DNA of 64,000 nt, taken from NCBI GenBank assembly GCA_002336915.1, contig DDET01000010.1, forward strand, positions 13,271 to 77,270, read 5' to 3'. Made by a program: the position numbers and the translations under genes. Below are positions 9,032 to 16,718 of the stretch, piece after piece. The notes under the pieces are model-generated. The model ran no database searches. It was not told where the DNA came from and worked only from the letters and a program-made list of their open reading frames with translations. The DNA comes from Bacteroidetes bacterium UBA1947. GTDB taxonomy: Bacteria > Bacteroidota > Bacteroidia > Chitinophagales > Chitinophagaceae. Within the stretch, counting starts at the first letter, position 1. Each line of letters opens with the position of its first letter.

Positions 9032-9784
9032 CTATTTTTTCACCTTCCCTGGCCGCATAAAAATAGGGAATATTACCTCTTTTATTTCCCCTTCTTTCCA
9101 TAACTGCCTCAGCTCAGCCTCTATCAGTGTTATGGGGCTGTAACCTTCTTTAGCCTTAAAGTGCCCCGCGCTCGACCATGTATTAAGATAGCCTATAAGT
9201 TGTTCTATACTCCAGCTTACTTTATTATAAAATACCGGGCAGGCAAGCTCTTCAAAAGGGAAGGGGATGGTCTGGTATTGTTCATCTACTATTTTTCTTT
9301 CTTTATCCCAGTATGGGCCTAATATATTCGTGTATATATTATTGATCAGCTCGTCTGTGGGTCCTTCGTCTATCTGCAGTAGGGTATAGGTCCATGCTGC
9401 TATTAATGCACCGGGCTTTGCCACCCTGTTCACTTCTTTATAGAATGCCTCAAAGTCAAACCAGTGTATGGCCTGCGCTACGGTTATAAGGTCCACGCTG
9501 TTATCTGGCAGGCTGGTCTGCTCGGCCCGTTCAAGCCTGTAAATAATATTGGGTTTCTGTACCGCATTATCCAGTTGCTTCTGGCTTATATCGGTTGCGT
9601 AAACGGTTTTAAAATATTCAGCTAGCTTGCCTGCCACCTGCCCGTTGCCGGTACCCACATCCCAGGCTGACTCAAACTCACCAATGTCCTTTAAAAGAAA
9701 ATCATACAATTCATCGGGCGACTCAGGGCGGAAAGTGGCATAAGTATCCGCCTGTTTTGAAAAAATGTCTTTGATTTCTTTCAT
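9032..9784 (-). CDS. Class I SAM-dependent methyltransferase
   Basis: The 250-residue protein contains a class I methyltransferase fold with motif I DVGTGNGQVA (about 40-49) and the motif DLITVAQAIHWFD near 110, typical of the small-molecule group related to trans-aconitate and UbiE-like methyltransferases (Methyltransf_11). The substrate cannot be told from the sequence. A promoter-like TAGCTTTG lies 8-15 bp upstream. The gene is first in a same-strand run with the tryptophan dioxygenase and the ABC exporter, so a role in processing a tryptophan-derived compound is possible but is inference only. Confidence 0.85.
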   Translation of the reverse strand: MKEIKDIFSKQADTYATFRPESPDELYDFLLKDIGEFESAWDVGTGNGQVAGKLAEYFKTVYATDISQKQLDNAVQKPNIIYRLERAEQTSLPDNSVDLITVAQAIHWFDFEAFYKEVNRVAKPGALIAAWTYTLLQIDEGPTDELINNIYTNILGPYWDKERKIVDEQYQTIPFPFEELACPVFYNKVSWSIEQLIGYLNTWSSAGHFKAKEGYSPITLIEAELRQLWKEGEIKEVIFPIFMRPGKVKK

Positions 9785-9791
9785 ACTTTTA

Positions 9792-9799
9792 CAAAGCTA
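9792..9799 (-). promoter_or_regulatory. -7 element for the methyltransferase/kynA/ABC unit
   Basis: On the minus strand this reads TAGCTTTG, a match to TAnnTTTG. It lies 8 bp before the ATG at 9784, so the leader would be almost absent. No -33 box is clear. Confidence 0.4.
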
Positions 9800-9825
9800 T
9801 TTATTATTGAACTCATTTTCACACC

Positions 9826-10338
9826 ATGGATAACCAATTCCTCCCGCAGATCACCGCAGACGCTCTGAAAGAAAAGCAAGCTTCCGCCGATGCAGATGAC
9901 CTTTATGAACTACTCGTCACGCCGCTACATGAAGAGCTATACAAAAGGCAAACATTTGATCTCTTCAATGATCTGTCCATAGGCCAGCAATTGCTCATCT
10001 CTTACGATTATGTGCGCTCGCAAGTGGAGCAGGGCGGCTTCCTGCAATTAATAGAGAACGGTTACCTGGGTCTGCTGCCCTCTATGCCGGCCTGGCTGCA
10101 GGTAATAGGTGCTAATGAAATGGCACAGGTATTAGATGACGTATTGAAGGTATACGTAGAAAATAAAGACATCTTATCTAAGGAGCGCTCTGTCGAAGAA
10201 TTTGCAATGCTCTGTCAGCAGTTCAAAGGATTTGAAAAGCCGGATGCAGAATTTATGCAGCTCAATGAACCTACCGTTAAGCTTATCACCGAATATGCCA
10301 TGCATCACCCGGAGGAATTTGTTGAGGTGATCAGTTAA
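9826..10338 (+). CDS. DMP19/DUF4375-like protein
   Basis: The 170-residue acidic, helical cytosolic protein contains LSIGQQLLISYDYVRSQVEQ followed by GGFLQLIENG (about 46-77), which matches the pattern of the DUF4375/DMP19 family (an NGGF-like turn followed by a short aromatic helix). DMP19 of Neisseria is a DNA-mimic protein that binds a repressor; the wider family is mostly uncharacterised and often sits beside immunity or accessory genes. Here it lies alone between a divergent methyltransferase and a repeat-rich gap. The family assignment is from pattern only; the DNA-mimic role is not shown. Confidence 0.6.
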   Translation: MDNQFLPQITADALKEKQASADADDLYELLVTPLHEELYKRQTFDLFNDLSIGQQLLISYDYVRSQVEQGGFLQLIENGYLGLLPSMPAWLQVIGANEMAQVLDDVLKVYVENKDILSKERSVEEFAMLCQQFKGFEKPDAEFMQLNEPTVKLITEYAMHHPEEFVEVIS

Positions 10339-10401
10339 TCAATCCAACACATGTTCCACGCTCACATATTCCAGCCACGGCCCGGCACTACCCCTCACTG
10401 G

Positions 10402-10421
10402 TTTAAGTTTGCAAACTTAAA
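10402..10421. repeat. Perfect 20-bp palindrome
   Basis: TTTAAGTTTG is followed directly by its exact reverse complement CAAACTTAAA with no spacer. It could be an operator, a REP-like unit or a hairpin in a transcript. No second copy was seen in this window. Confidence 0.75.
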
Positions 10422-10530
10422 TCAACAATAGAACGAAGGATTTCATCCGGCAGCACCTATTCTACAGTTTAATGGAAATTCGTCTGCATTCCTCTTTCTA
10501 GCCCAATAGAAATTACTTATTCCGCCCCAC

Positions 10531-10584
10531 CAAAAATGTGGATATGAAAATTTGGAACAGCCCCTCCCCGGATCGTATCTTGCA
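10531..10584 (+). repeat. Dispersed repeat module A, copy 1
   Basis: This 54-bp stretch aligns without gaps to 47940-47993, with 43 of 54 positions identical by eye. It contains TTTG (10551-10554) and TATCTTGC (10576-10583) separated by 21 bp, which resembles a Bacteroidota promoter; the same spacing is kept in copy 2. Confidence 0.75.
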
Positions 10585-10611
10585 GTAGAGCTGAGAATTT
10601 CAGGCACTATT

Positions 10612-10657
10612 GTCATCCTGGGTCCCGATAGCTATCAGAGCGAAGGAACTGCTGGGC
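10612..10657 (+). repeat. Dispersed repeat module B, copy 1
   Basis: It begins GTCATCCTG and ends GCGAAGGAACTGCTGGGC. Related copies lie at 48120-48153 and, more divergent, at 47126-47160. This resembles a common intergenic repeat type of Bacteroidota genomes (GTCATCCTGAGCGAAGG). Confidence 0.7.
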
Positions 10658-10903
10658 ATCGTTCAACCCTTGATGATTTTGTCCGCTGGGAAACCATTGG
10701 GCAAAAAAGGGAAATAAGGAGAAATAATTATTTATTTTCATATGGCAATATTGGTAAGGCTTTTCATTGAATGGTCAATAAATAAAGGGAAATAACTCAT
10801 GCTAGCAGGAAATGAGAAATAACTAAAAAATACAATATAAATATATAGCTTTTAATTAACCATAATTTGTCATATTAATACTCGATAACTCCTCTTTTCT
10901 TCG

Positions 10904-10911
10904 TATCTTTG
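10904..10911 (+). promoter_or_regulatory. -7 element for the ABC-F gene (TATCTTTG)
   Basis: TATCTTTG is an exact TAnnTTTG match. Transcription would start near 10918, giving a leader of about 65 nt before the ATG at 10983. The leader carries three TTTCTACT copies, which may be regulatory. Confidence 0.6.
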
Positions 10912-10982
10912 CACCTCCAAAAATGCGGGTGGCAGTGAAGAAAAGGTCTTTCTACTTTCTACTCAATACTTTCTACTAATAT

Positions 10983-12614
10983 ATGATTTCAGTTAATAAT
11001 TTATCGCTTCGCTACGGCAAGCGCGTGTTGTTTGAAGATGTGAACCTCAAGTTCACCGAAGGAAACTGCTATGGCATAATAGGTGCCAACGGGGCAGGCA
11101 AGTCCACATTCATGAAGATCCTTTCCGGCGATATCGACCCAACTACGGGATCGGTGGAAATATCGAAAGGGGAGCGTATGAGTGTGCTTAAACAGAACCA
11201 TAACGAGTACGATAACGTTACAGTGCTCGAAACAGTTATGCGTGGCAACACGAAACTGTATGAAATAATGCAGGCTAAAGATGCCCTGTACGCAAAAGAA
11301 GATTTTACTGAAGAGGACGGCCTTAAGGCCGGCGAACTGGAAGGCATCTTTGCTGAAATGGACGGCTGGAATGCCGAAAGCGATGCGGCAACCTTGCTTA
11401 GCAACCTGGGCATAAAGGAAGATCAGCACTATAAAACACTTAAAGAGCTGGACGGTAACCAAAAAGTTCGTGTGCTCCTTGCTCAAGCCCTTTATGGCCA
11501 CCCCGATATCCTGCTGCTTGATGAGCCTACCAACGACCTTGACCTCGAAACCATAGCATGGCTTGAGAACTTCCTGGCAGATTATGATAAGATAGTACTT
11601 GTTGTATCACATGATCGTCACTTTCTCGATACCGTGTGTACCCACGTTGCTGATATCGATTTCGGTAAGATCACCATATTCACGGGTAACTACTCATTCT
11701 GGTATGAGTCCAGCCAGTTACTGCTGAAACAGCGTACCGACTCAAATAAGAAATCTGAAGATAAGATACGTGAACTGCAGGAATTCATTGCCCGTTTCTC
11801 GGCCAATGCCTCTAAATCAAAACAGGCCACCAGCCGTAAAAAAGCCCTCGATAAGATCAAGCTCGAGGACATGGTTGCTTCCAATCGTAAGTACCCTGCT
11901 ATTCTGTTTAACAACCAGGTGCGCGAGGCCGGCGACCAGATACTGGAAGTAAAAGGCCTCGGCAAAAGCAGGGAAGGAGAGGTGTATTTCAAAGACATCA
12001 GCTTCGACCTTAAGCGTGGACAGAAGGTTGCAATACTTTCATCTAATTCACTGGCTATTAGCGCATTTTACCAGATACTTGCAGGAGAAGATCAAGCTTT
12101 TGAAGGTACTTTCAAATGGGGTGTGACAGTAACGCCTACCTATCTGCCTGCTGAGAACCATAGCTTTTTCGACGGAGTAACTATGAACCTCATCGACTGG
12201 TTACGCCAGTACTCTGAGGAGAAGGACGAGACATTTATACGTGGTTTCCTGGGTCGTATGCTCTTCTCGGGCGAGGAGACACTGAAACAATGCAATGTAC
12301 TGAGTGGTGGCGAAAAAGTGCGTTGCATGCTCAGCCGCATGATGATGCAAAAAGGTAATGTGTTGATGTTCGACGAACCAACCAACCACCTTGACCTGGA
12401 AAGTATCACCGCCCTCAATAATGGCATGAAAGACTTTAAAGGCACCATCCTCTTCACTACGCGAGATCATGCACTGGCAGAAACCGTGGCCGACAGGGTA
12501 CTGGAACTCACACCAAACGGCCTCATAGACCGCGAAATGGAGTTCGACGAGTACATTACCAGCGACAAAATAAAAGCCATCCGTGCCGAGATGTACGGTG
12601 AAGCTTTAGTATAA
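10983..12614 (+). CDS. ABC-F family ATPase, YbiT-like, with a degenerate second nucleotide site
   Basis: The 543-residue protein has two fused ABC domains, no membrane helices and the linker typical of ABC-F ribosome-associated ATPases. Domain 1 has an intact Walker A GANGAGKST (34-42), Walker B LLLDEPTNDLD and VSHDRHF, but its signature is LDGNQ. Domain 2 keeps LSGGEK and DEPTNHLD, but its Walker A position reads LSSNSLAIS (about 352-360, no Gly-Lys-Ser/Thr) and its H-loop histidine is arginine (TTRDH near 492). So only the composite site of Walker A 1 with signature 2 looks active. Bacteroidota relatives are also partly degenerate here. It probably acts on translation; it ends in a strong terminator. 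Confidence 0.9.
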   Translation: MISVNNLSLRYGKRVLFEDVNLKFTEGNCYGIIGANGAGKSTFMKILSGDIDPTTGSVEISKGERMSVLKQNHNEYDNVTVLETVMRGNTKLYEIMQAKDALYAKEDFTEEDGLKAGELEGIFAEMDGWNAESDAATLLSNLGIKEDQHYKTLKELDGNQKVRVLLAQALYGHPDILLLDEPTNDLDLETIAWLENFLADYDKIVLVVSHDRHFLDTVCTHVADIDFGKITIFTGNYSFWYESSQLLLKQRTDSNKKSEDKIRELQEFIARFSANASKSKQATSRKKALDKIKLEDMVASNRKYPAILFNNQVREAGDQILEVKGLGKSREGEVYFKDISFDLKRGQKVAILSSNSLAISAFYQILAGEDQAFEGTFKWGVTVTPTYLPAENHSFFDGVTMNLIDWLRQYSEEKDETFIRGFLGRMLFSGEETLKQCNVLSGGEKVRCMLSRMMMQKGNVLMFDEPTNHLDLESITALNNGMKDFKGTILFTTRDHALAETVADRVLELTPNGLIDREMEFDEYITSDKIKAIRAEMYGEALV

Positions 12615-12627
12615 AACATATGTATAT

Positions 12628-12662
12628 AACAAGGCCGGGCTTTTATGGCCCGGCCTTGTTGT
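12628..12662 (+). terminator. Rho-independent terminator after the ABC-F gene
   Basis: A 13-bp perfect stem, AACAAGGCCGGGC (12628-12640) with its complement at 12648-12660, closes a 7-nt loop. The T tract is weak (TTGTTG), so termination may rest mainly on stem strength. Confidence 0.8.
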
Positions 12663-12688
12663 TTAGAGCAATCGTATAGCATATCCTC

Positions 12689-12696
12689 TATTTTTG
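12689..12696 (+). promoter_or_regulatory. -7 element for the bestrophin gene (TATTTTTG)
   Basis: TATTTTTG matches TAnnTTTG and lies 15 bp before the GTG start at 12712, predicting a very short leader. Confidence 0.45.
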
Positions 12697-12711
12697 CAAT
12701 AAACTGTCAAC

Positions 12712-13590
12712 GTGATAGCATACAACCCCAAAGACTGGATAAAGTTCATCTTCAAAATACACAAGTCCGATACCATAAGGCAACTGCTGCCGCTGTTGGT
12801 ATTTGTCGGCATTTATTCCTGGGCTGTAGCATATTGGGAGCTTGAGTATCTCAACGCTACCGCACATGCGTGGCTTCGGAATATCCCCCTGATGCACGGT
12901 CTCCTGGGTTTTGCTATATCCATGCTATTGGTATTCCGCACCAATACCGCCTATGACCGCTGGTGGGAGGGCCGCAAACAGTGGGGTGCACTGGTCAACA
13001 ACAGCCGTAACCTCGCCATAAAGCTTAATGCTATGCTGGAAGGACAGGATATGGACACCCGCAACTTTTATAAACGCATGATACCGCTGTATGCCAAAGT
13101 ATTGATGGGCCACTTGCAGGCAGAAAGTACCCGGTGGATGCTGGATGAAAAAATACACCCTGAGTTCAGTTCGCTGGAGGAGGGTAAGCATGTGCCCAAT
13201 CACGTCGCCCAACTGATGGTCAGCAAAGCAACAATACTATACAGGGCAGGCAAGATAAGCGGCGATGAGCTGATAGTATTAAACAGTGAGCTAACATCTT
13301 TTACCGATATATGCGGCGCCTGCGAGCGCATCAAGAACACACCCATACCATATTCCTATAGCGCATTCATCAAGAAGTTCATTTTCTTTTATGTCATAAC
13401 TCTGCCTTTCGGCTGGTCTTTCCAGTTGGGCTATATTACTATTCCCGTAGTTACTTTCGTGTTCTATGTGCTTGCCAGCCTCGAGATAGTGGCTGAGGAA
13501 ATAGAAGACCCCTTTGGTAAGGACACCAACGACCTTCCCATGCAGCAAATAAGCCATAATATAGAGAAGCACGTCAATGAGCTGCTGTAG
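12712..13590 (+). CDS. Bestrophin-like anion channel (UPF0187)
   Basis: The 292-residue protein begins with a GTG codon and contains four membrane helices in two pairs (about 24-42, 60-78, 222-240, 242-260). The stretch FRTNTAYDRWWEGRKQWGALVNNSRN (about 77-102) and the C-terminal EEIEDPFGKDTNDLPMQQI are hallmarks of bacterial bestrophins. These form pentameric channels in the inner membrane; bacterial members conduct anions or cations depending on pore residues, so the ion is left open. It has its own promoter-like element and stands alone. Confidence 0.92.
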   Translation: MIAYNPKDWIKFIFKIHKSDTIRQLLPLLVFVGIYSWAVAYWELEYLNATAHAWLRNIPLMHGLLGFAISMLLVFRTNTAYDRWWEGRKQWGALVNNSRNLAIKLNAMLEGQDMDTRNFYKRMIPLYAKVLMGHLQAESTRWMLDEKIHPEFSSLEEGKHVPNHVAQLMVSKATILYRAGKISGDELIVLNSELTSFTDICGACERIKNTPIPYSYSAFIKKFIFFYVITLPFGWSFQLGYITIPVVTFVFYVLASLEIVAEEIEDPFGKDTNDLPMQQISHNIEKHVNELL

Positions 13591-13643
13591 TTCTTCACCA
13601 TATAATTTTTGTCACCTGAATTTTCTCACATACATTTACCTAC

Positions 13644-14141
13644 ATGCATACTGCGTTTCGCTACATACTATTGATACCATTCGTCCTGCATGCTGCATGC
13701 CATACGCCGGGCGAGGCAACAAGTAGTAGTTCAATGCCCGCCGGCAATACTGCCGCTAAGGCTAAGCGCGGTCCATCCATCCTTAGTGTCATCCTGAATG
13801 CGCATGCATCGGGTAGCGATGTGGTCTTTGAGATCGCACAGGTATCAGTGAAGGAGGGCACTTATAAGCACAACATCCCTTATAGTAACGCATCGTGGTA
13901 CAAGGCTTGCCTTACAGATAATGCCGGCAATGTGCTGGACAGCAGCCTCTTTGAGAACCCCCTTGCTGAAAGAATGGAAGCGGTACAAGACGATGGAAAA
14001 CTGGCCACTACCACCAACAATAAAAAGGAAAATGGCGTCTATATAAGAGCTAAGTATAACAGCAACATTACCTTACTTACCATATACGACAACCATAATA
14101 AAAAATTAAATACCTTTAACATACAAACTTATCTTAAATGA
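13644..14141 (+). CDS. Lipoprotein of unknown function
   Basis: The 165-residue product has a lipoprotein signal with the lipobox HAAC (Cys19), a Ser/Ala-rich linker, and a small beta-rich domain ending in NIQTYLK. No known family is recognised. The stop codon overlaps the ATG of the next gene (ATGA at 14138-14141), so it is translated together with the T9SS metallopeptidase. It may be an envelope partner or inhibitor of that protease, but that is inference from coupling alone. Confidence 0.75.
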   Translation: MHTAFRYILLIPFVLHAACHTPGEATSSSSMPAGNTAAKAKRGPSILSVILNAHASGSDVVFEIAQVSVKEGTYKHNIPYSNASWYKACLTDNAGNVLDSSLFENPLAERMEAVQDDGKLATTTNNKKENGVYIRAKYNSNITLLTIYDNHNKKLNTFNIQTYLK

Positions 14142-15541
14142 GGAAACTCGCTACACTTCTTTTACTTAGCTGCAGTATCATGGCCCGTTCACAAACCTTC
14201 CCGGTTGTGGGCTTAAAGGTGAGCGGCCCCGATAGTAACCGTATTAATATGGTCATGCTCTCCGATGGCTTCCAGGCTGCTGAGTTACCTACTTTTCAGA
14301 CCAATGCGGACTCGATAAGGGTGCATTTTTTTGATGAAAGCCCCCTGAAAGAATATGTGAACTTCTTCAATGTTTATTGTATCAATGTACCTTCAGTGGA
14401 GAGCGGCACCGACCATCCCGCTACTGCTACGGATGTAGTAGAGCCGGTGATACCCGTAGCTGATGTGAATACCTACTTCAATGCCAGCTTTGATGGCGGC
14501 AATACGCACAGGGCGCTGGTTTGTAATAACGAGCCCGCTGTATATACTGTGCTTGCCAATAACTTCCCCGCCGCAGATATCATTATGCTGATAGCCAACT
14601 CGCTGGAGTATGGCGGTACGGGTGGTAATGTAGCTACCAGTTCGCTGAACGCCTCATCTTACGAGATAGTACGCCACGAGTTTGGCCACACCTTCGCCGG
14701 CCTTGCCGATGAATATTGGGCTGGGCCCCAGTTTGCTAACGAGAAGGCAAACATGACGCAGGAAAATGATCCTGCTCTTGTAAAGTGGAAGAACTGGCTG
14801 AATGTGGGTGGCGTAGGCATTGTGGCCTACGGCGCTACAGCACCTTCCAGCAGCTGGTACAGGCCGCACCATACTTGCAAAATGTGCGCGCTCTACAACC
14901 CTTTCTGCCATGTATGCCAGGAGGCCATCATTACCCGTATCTACCAGGTAATGCGCCCCATAGATTGGGTGACGCCGGACACTGCTACGGCACAGGTGTA
15001 TGCTGCTAACCCCATAACATTTACCATGAAGCTCATTAAGCCTGTGCCTAACACGCTCGTGGTAAAATGGAAACTGAATACAACCATTCTTGCATCCACC
15101 GACACTTCTGTTCAGATAACAGGCGCACAGCTTATTCCCGGTGCTAATACATTGACAGCTTATATCACAGATACTACCGGATTGTCACGTTCTTACTGGC
15201 CCGGCACAGGATACCAGTTCGCTGTAACATGGGACATCAGTAACGGCCCCACGGGCATCAATGTAACTAAGCAGCATAACAATGATAAGTTCTTCTACAA
15301 GTTATATCCCATACCGGCCAAAGACAATGTAACACTTGAGTATGACAACAGCACCCGGGACGAGAACCTGCAACTCAGCATTACAGACATAAGCGGCAGG
15401 GTAGTAAAGAGTGAAACCTTGAAGTTGCAAGCCGGCAAGCAAGTAGCTAACATCAATACTTCCAGCCTTGCAACTGGCACCTACATCTTCAGCCTTGTAA
15501 GCAAGTCCGTGAATGTAGCACAGCAAGTGACCATAGAGTAA
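14138..15541 (+). CDS. M64-family metallopeptidase with T9SS sorting domain
   Basis: The 467-residue protein has a signal peptide (1-18), then a peptidase M64 (IgA-peptidase-like) domain with the zinc motif HEFGHTFAGLADEYW near residue 179 and the cysteine pair HTCKMCALYNPFCHVCQ near 250. A beta-rich linker follows, and the last about 80 residues (YPIPAKDNVTLEY ... LATGTYIFSLV) form a type A T9SS C-terminal domain. It is therefore exported by type IX secretion to the surface or medium and acts as a zinc protease; the natural substrate is unknown. Translation is coupled to the lipoprotein upstream. Confidence 0.92.
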   Translation: MRKLATLLLLSCSIMARSQTFPVVGLKVSGPDSNRINMVMLSDGFQAAELPTFQTNADSIRVHFFDESPLKEYVNFFNVYCINVPSVESGTDHPATATDVVEPVIPVADVNTYFNASFDGGNTHRALVCNNEPAVYTVLANNFPAADIIMLIANSLEYGGTGGNVATSSLNASSYEIVRHEFGHTFAGLADEYWAGPQFANEKANMTQENDPALVKWKNWLNVGGVGIVAYGATAPSSSWYRPHHTCKMCALYNPFCHVCQEAIITRIYQVMRPIDWVTPDTATAQVYAANPITFTMKLIKPVPNTLVVKWKLNTTILASTDTSVQITGAQLIPGANTLTAYITDTTGLSRSYWPGTGYQFAVTWDISNGPTGINVTKQHNNDKFFYKLYPIPAKDNVTLEYDNSTRDENLQLSITDISGRVVKSETLKLQAGKQVANINTSSLATGTYIFSLVSKSVNVAQQVTIE

Positions 15542-15564
15542 GATCATGTATACTCTTTAAATAG

Positions 15565-15596
15565 AAAGATCCACGGCCTCAACCGTGGATCTTTTT
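15565..15596 (+). terminator. Rho-independent terminator
   Basis: AAAGATCCACGG (15565-15576) pairs over 12 bp with CCGTGGATCTTT (15583-15594) around the loop CCTCAA; the 3' arm runs into TTTTT. It ends the lipoprotein/M64 unit. Confidence 0.88.
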
Positions 15597-15647
15597 ATGT
15601 TATGCGTTGAACAACCCTTTCCTTTGGAGAGGGCAGGGTGAGGCCGC

Positions 15648-16652
15648 TTATTTACTTGTTGCTGTGTAGGACGGTGTGAACTTGATAACCGTATTCGTCT
15701 TAGCCGGTATAGTACGCAGGTATTTGTATATGGCTGAAAGGTCATTACGCTCCATATGGCAATACATGGTCCAGGGCATGATGCTGTTGAATGCGCCCGG
15801 ACTTACACTTGGCGATACATACCCGCTATCTGCATAAGCTTTGAAGCGGTTAATAAAAGCATCTTCGGTCCATGAGCCTATACCTGTTTCCATATCAGGT
15901 GTCAGGTTAGCCGAGCGTACTTTCGAACCATCAGGGAAAGGAAACTCCCTGCCGCCGCTGAAAGCCAGCTCCGGTATGATCTGGCCCTGCTTAACCTGGG
16001 TATGGCATTCCCTGCAAGCGCAGGCATTGACCATATATGCGCCATACGCGAGCGTATCCGTTGTAGGCGGACGCTTTTGAGGAGTAGCTTTCTTAGGTAT
16101 GGTATTGAGAATAAAGTTCATTGGGAAGTCTGAAACTGGTGCGGGAACTTTGCTCTCTATGGGCTGTAAGGTGCGTATATAAGCTATAATGCATTTGATA
16201 TCCTCCGGGTCCATATTGGCATAATAGGGATATGGCATTACAGGGAACAGGGCTTTACCTTCTTTATCTACGCCTGTTGTAATTACCCTGAAAAGCTCAC
16301 CATCGGTATAGCGCGAAATACCAGCCGGTGTAATATTACGTGATACGTATGCACCGGGGAAACCGAATTTGTGGTCAAAGAGCTCGCCGCCTTTACCAAA
16401 AGTGCCGGGAGTGATAGGCCCTGAAAACTTAGACCAGTCGCGGGTAGAGTGACAATCCATACAAATGGTCACGCTGTTGGCAAGGTAGCGGCCCCGTTCT
16501 ATGTTTTCAGGTGTCATAGCGACCTTCATTTCCGGCGCGGGGCCTACATTGGGCAGTGCTACTTTTACATAAGTGAGCAATCCGGCAATGGCTACTATTA
16601 CTAATAGTACAAGGTAGCCCAGGACTTTAAATACTTTTTTCATTTGAGGCAT
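15648..16652 (-). CDS. Membrane-anchored diheme cytochrome c
   Basis: The 334-residue protein has an N-terminal membrane anchor (about 8-30) and two CXXCH heme sites, CMDCH (64-68) and CRECH (213-217), each heading a cytochrome c domain. The pattern ERGRYLANSVTICMDCH and the later AYGAYMVNACACRECH is typical of diheme c-type cytochromes that pass electrons in the periplasm, often to or from dehydrogenases or oxidases. The partner enzyme is not in the window. Translation could also begin at the fourth codon (MKKVFK). A repeat-like CTTTCCTTTGGAGAGGG tract lies just downstream (15615-15635). Confidence 0.92.
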   Translation of the reverse strand: MPQMKKVFKVLGYLVLLVIVAIAGLLTYVKVALPNVGPAPEMKVAMTPENIERGRYLANSVTICMDCHSTRDWSKFSGPITPGTFGKGGELFDHKFGFPGAYVSRNITPAGISRYTDGELFRVITTGVDKEGKALFPVMPYPYYANMDPEDIKCIIAYIRTLQPIESKVPAPVSDFPMNFILNTIPKKATPQKRPPTTDTLAYGAYMVNACACRECHTQVKQGQIIPELAFSGGREFPFPDGSKVRSANLTPDMETGIGSWTEDAFINRFKAYADSGYVSPSVSPGAFNSIMPWTMYCHMERNDLSAIYKYLRTIPAKTNTVIKFTPSYTATSK

Positions 16653-16718
16653 TTTACATTAAGGAGATAGCATCAAAAATAATATGCATCTTTAATATTT
16701 TCAAGCCTCAAATGAAAA

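Larger units (their letters stand above)
10339..10982. other. Gene-less 644-bp gap with repeats and the ABC-F promoter
   Basis: No convincing gene is present. The gap holds a perfect palindrome (10402-10421), three repeat modules shared with 47.9-48.2 kb (10531-10584, 10612-10657, 10731-10747), a TGGTCA motif at 10772, the promoter element at 10904 and a leader with three copies of TTTCTACT (about 10949-10977). The 72-codon frame at 10552-10770 runs across the repeats and is not credible. Confidence 0.7.

Noticed and set aside
10552..10770. 72-codon frame in the gap before the ABC-F gene
   Set aside because: It begins inside a repeat with a matching copy elsewhere and shows no protein character.
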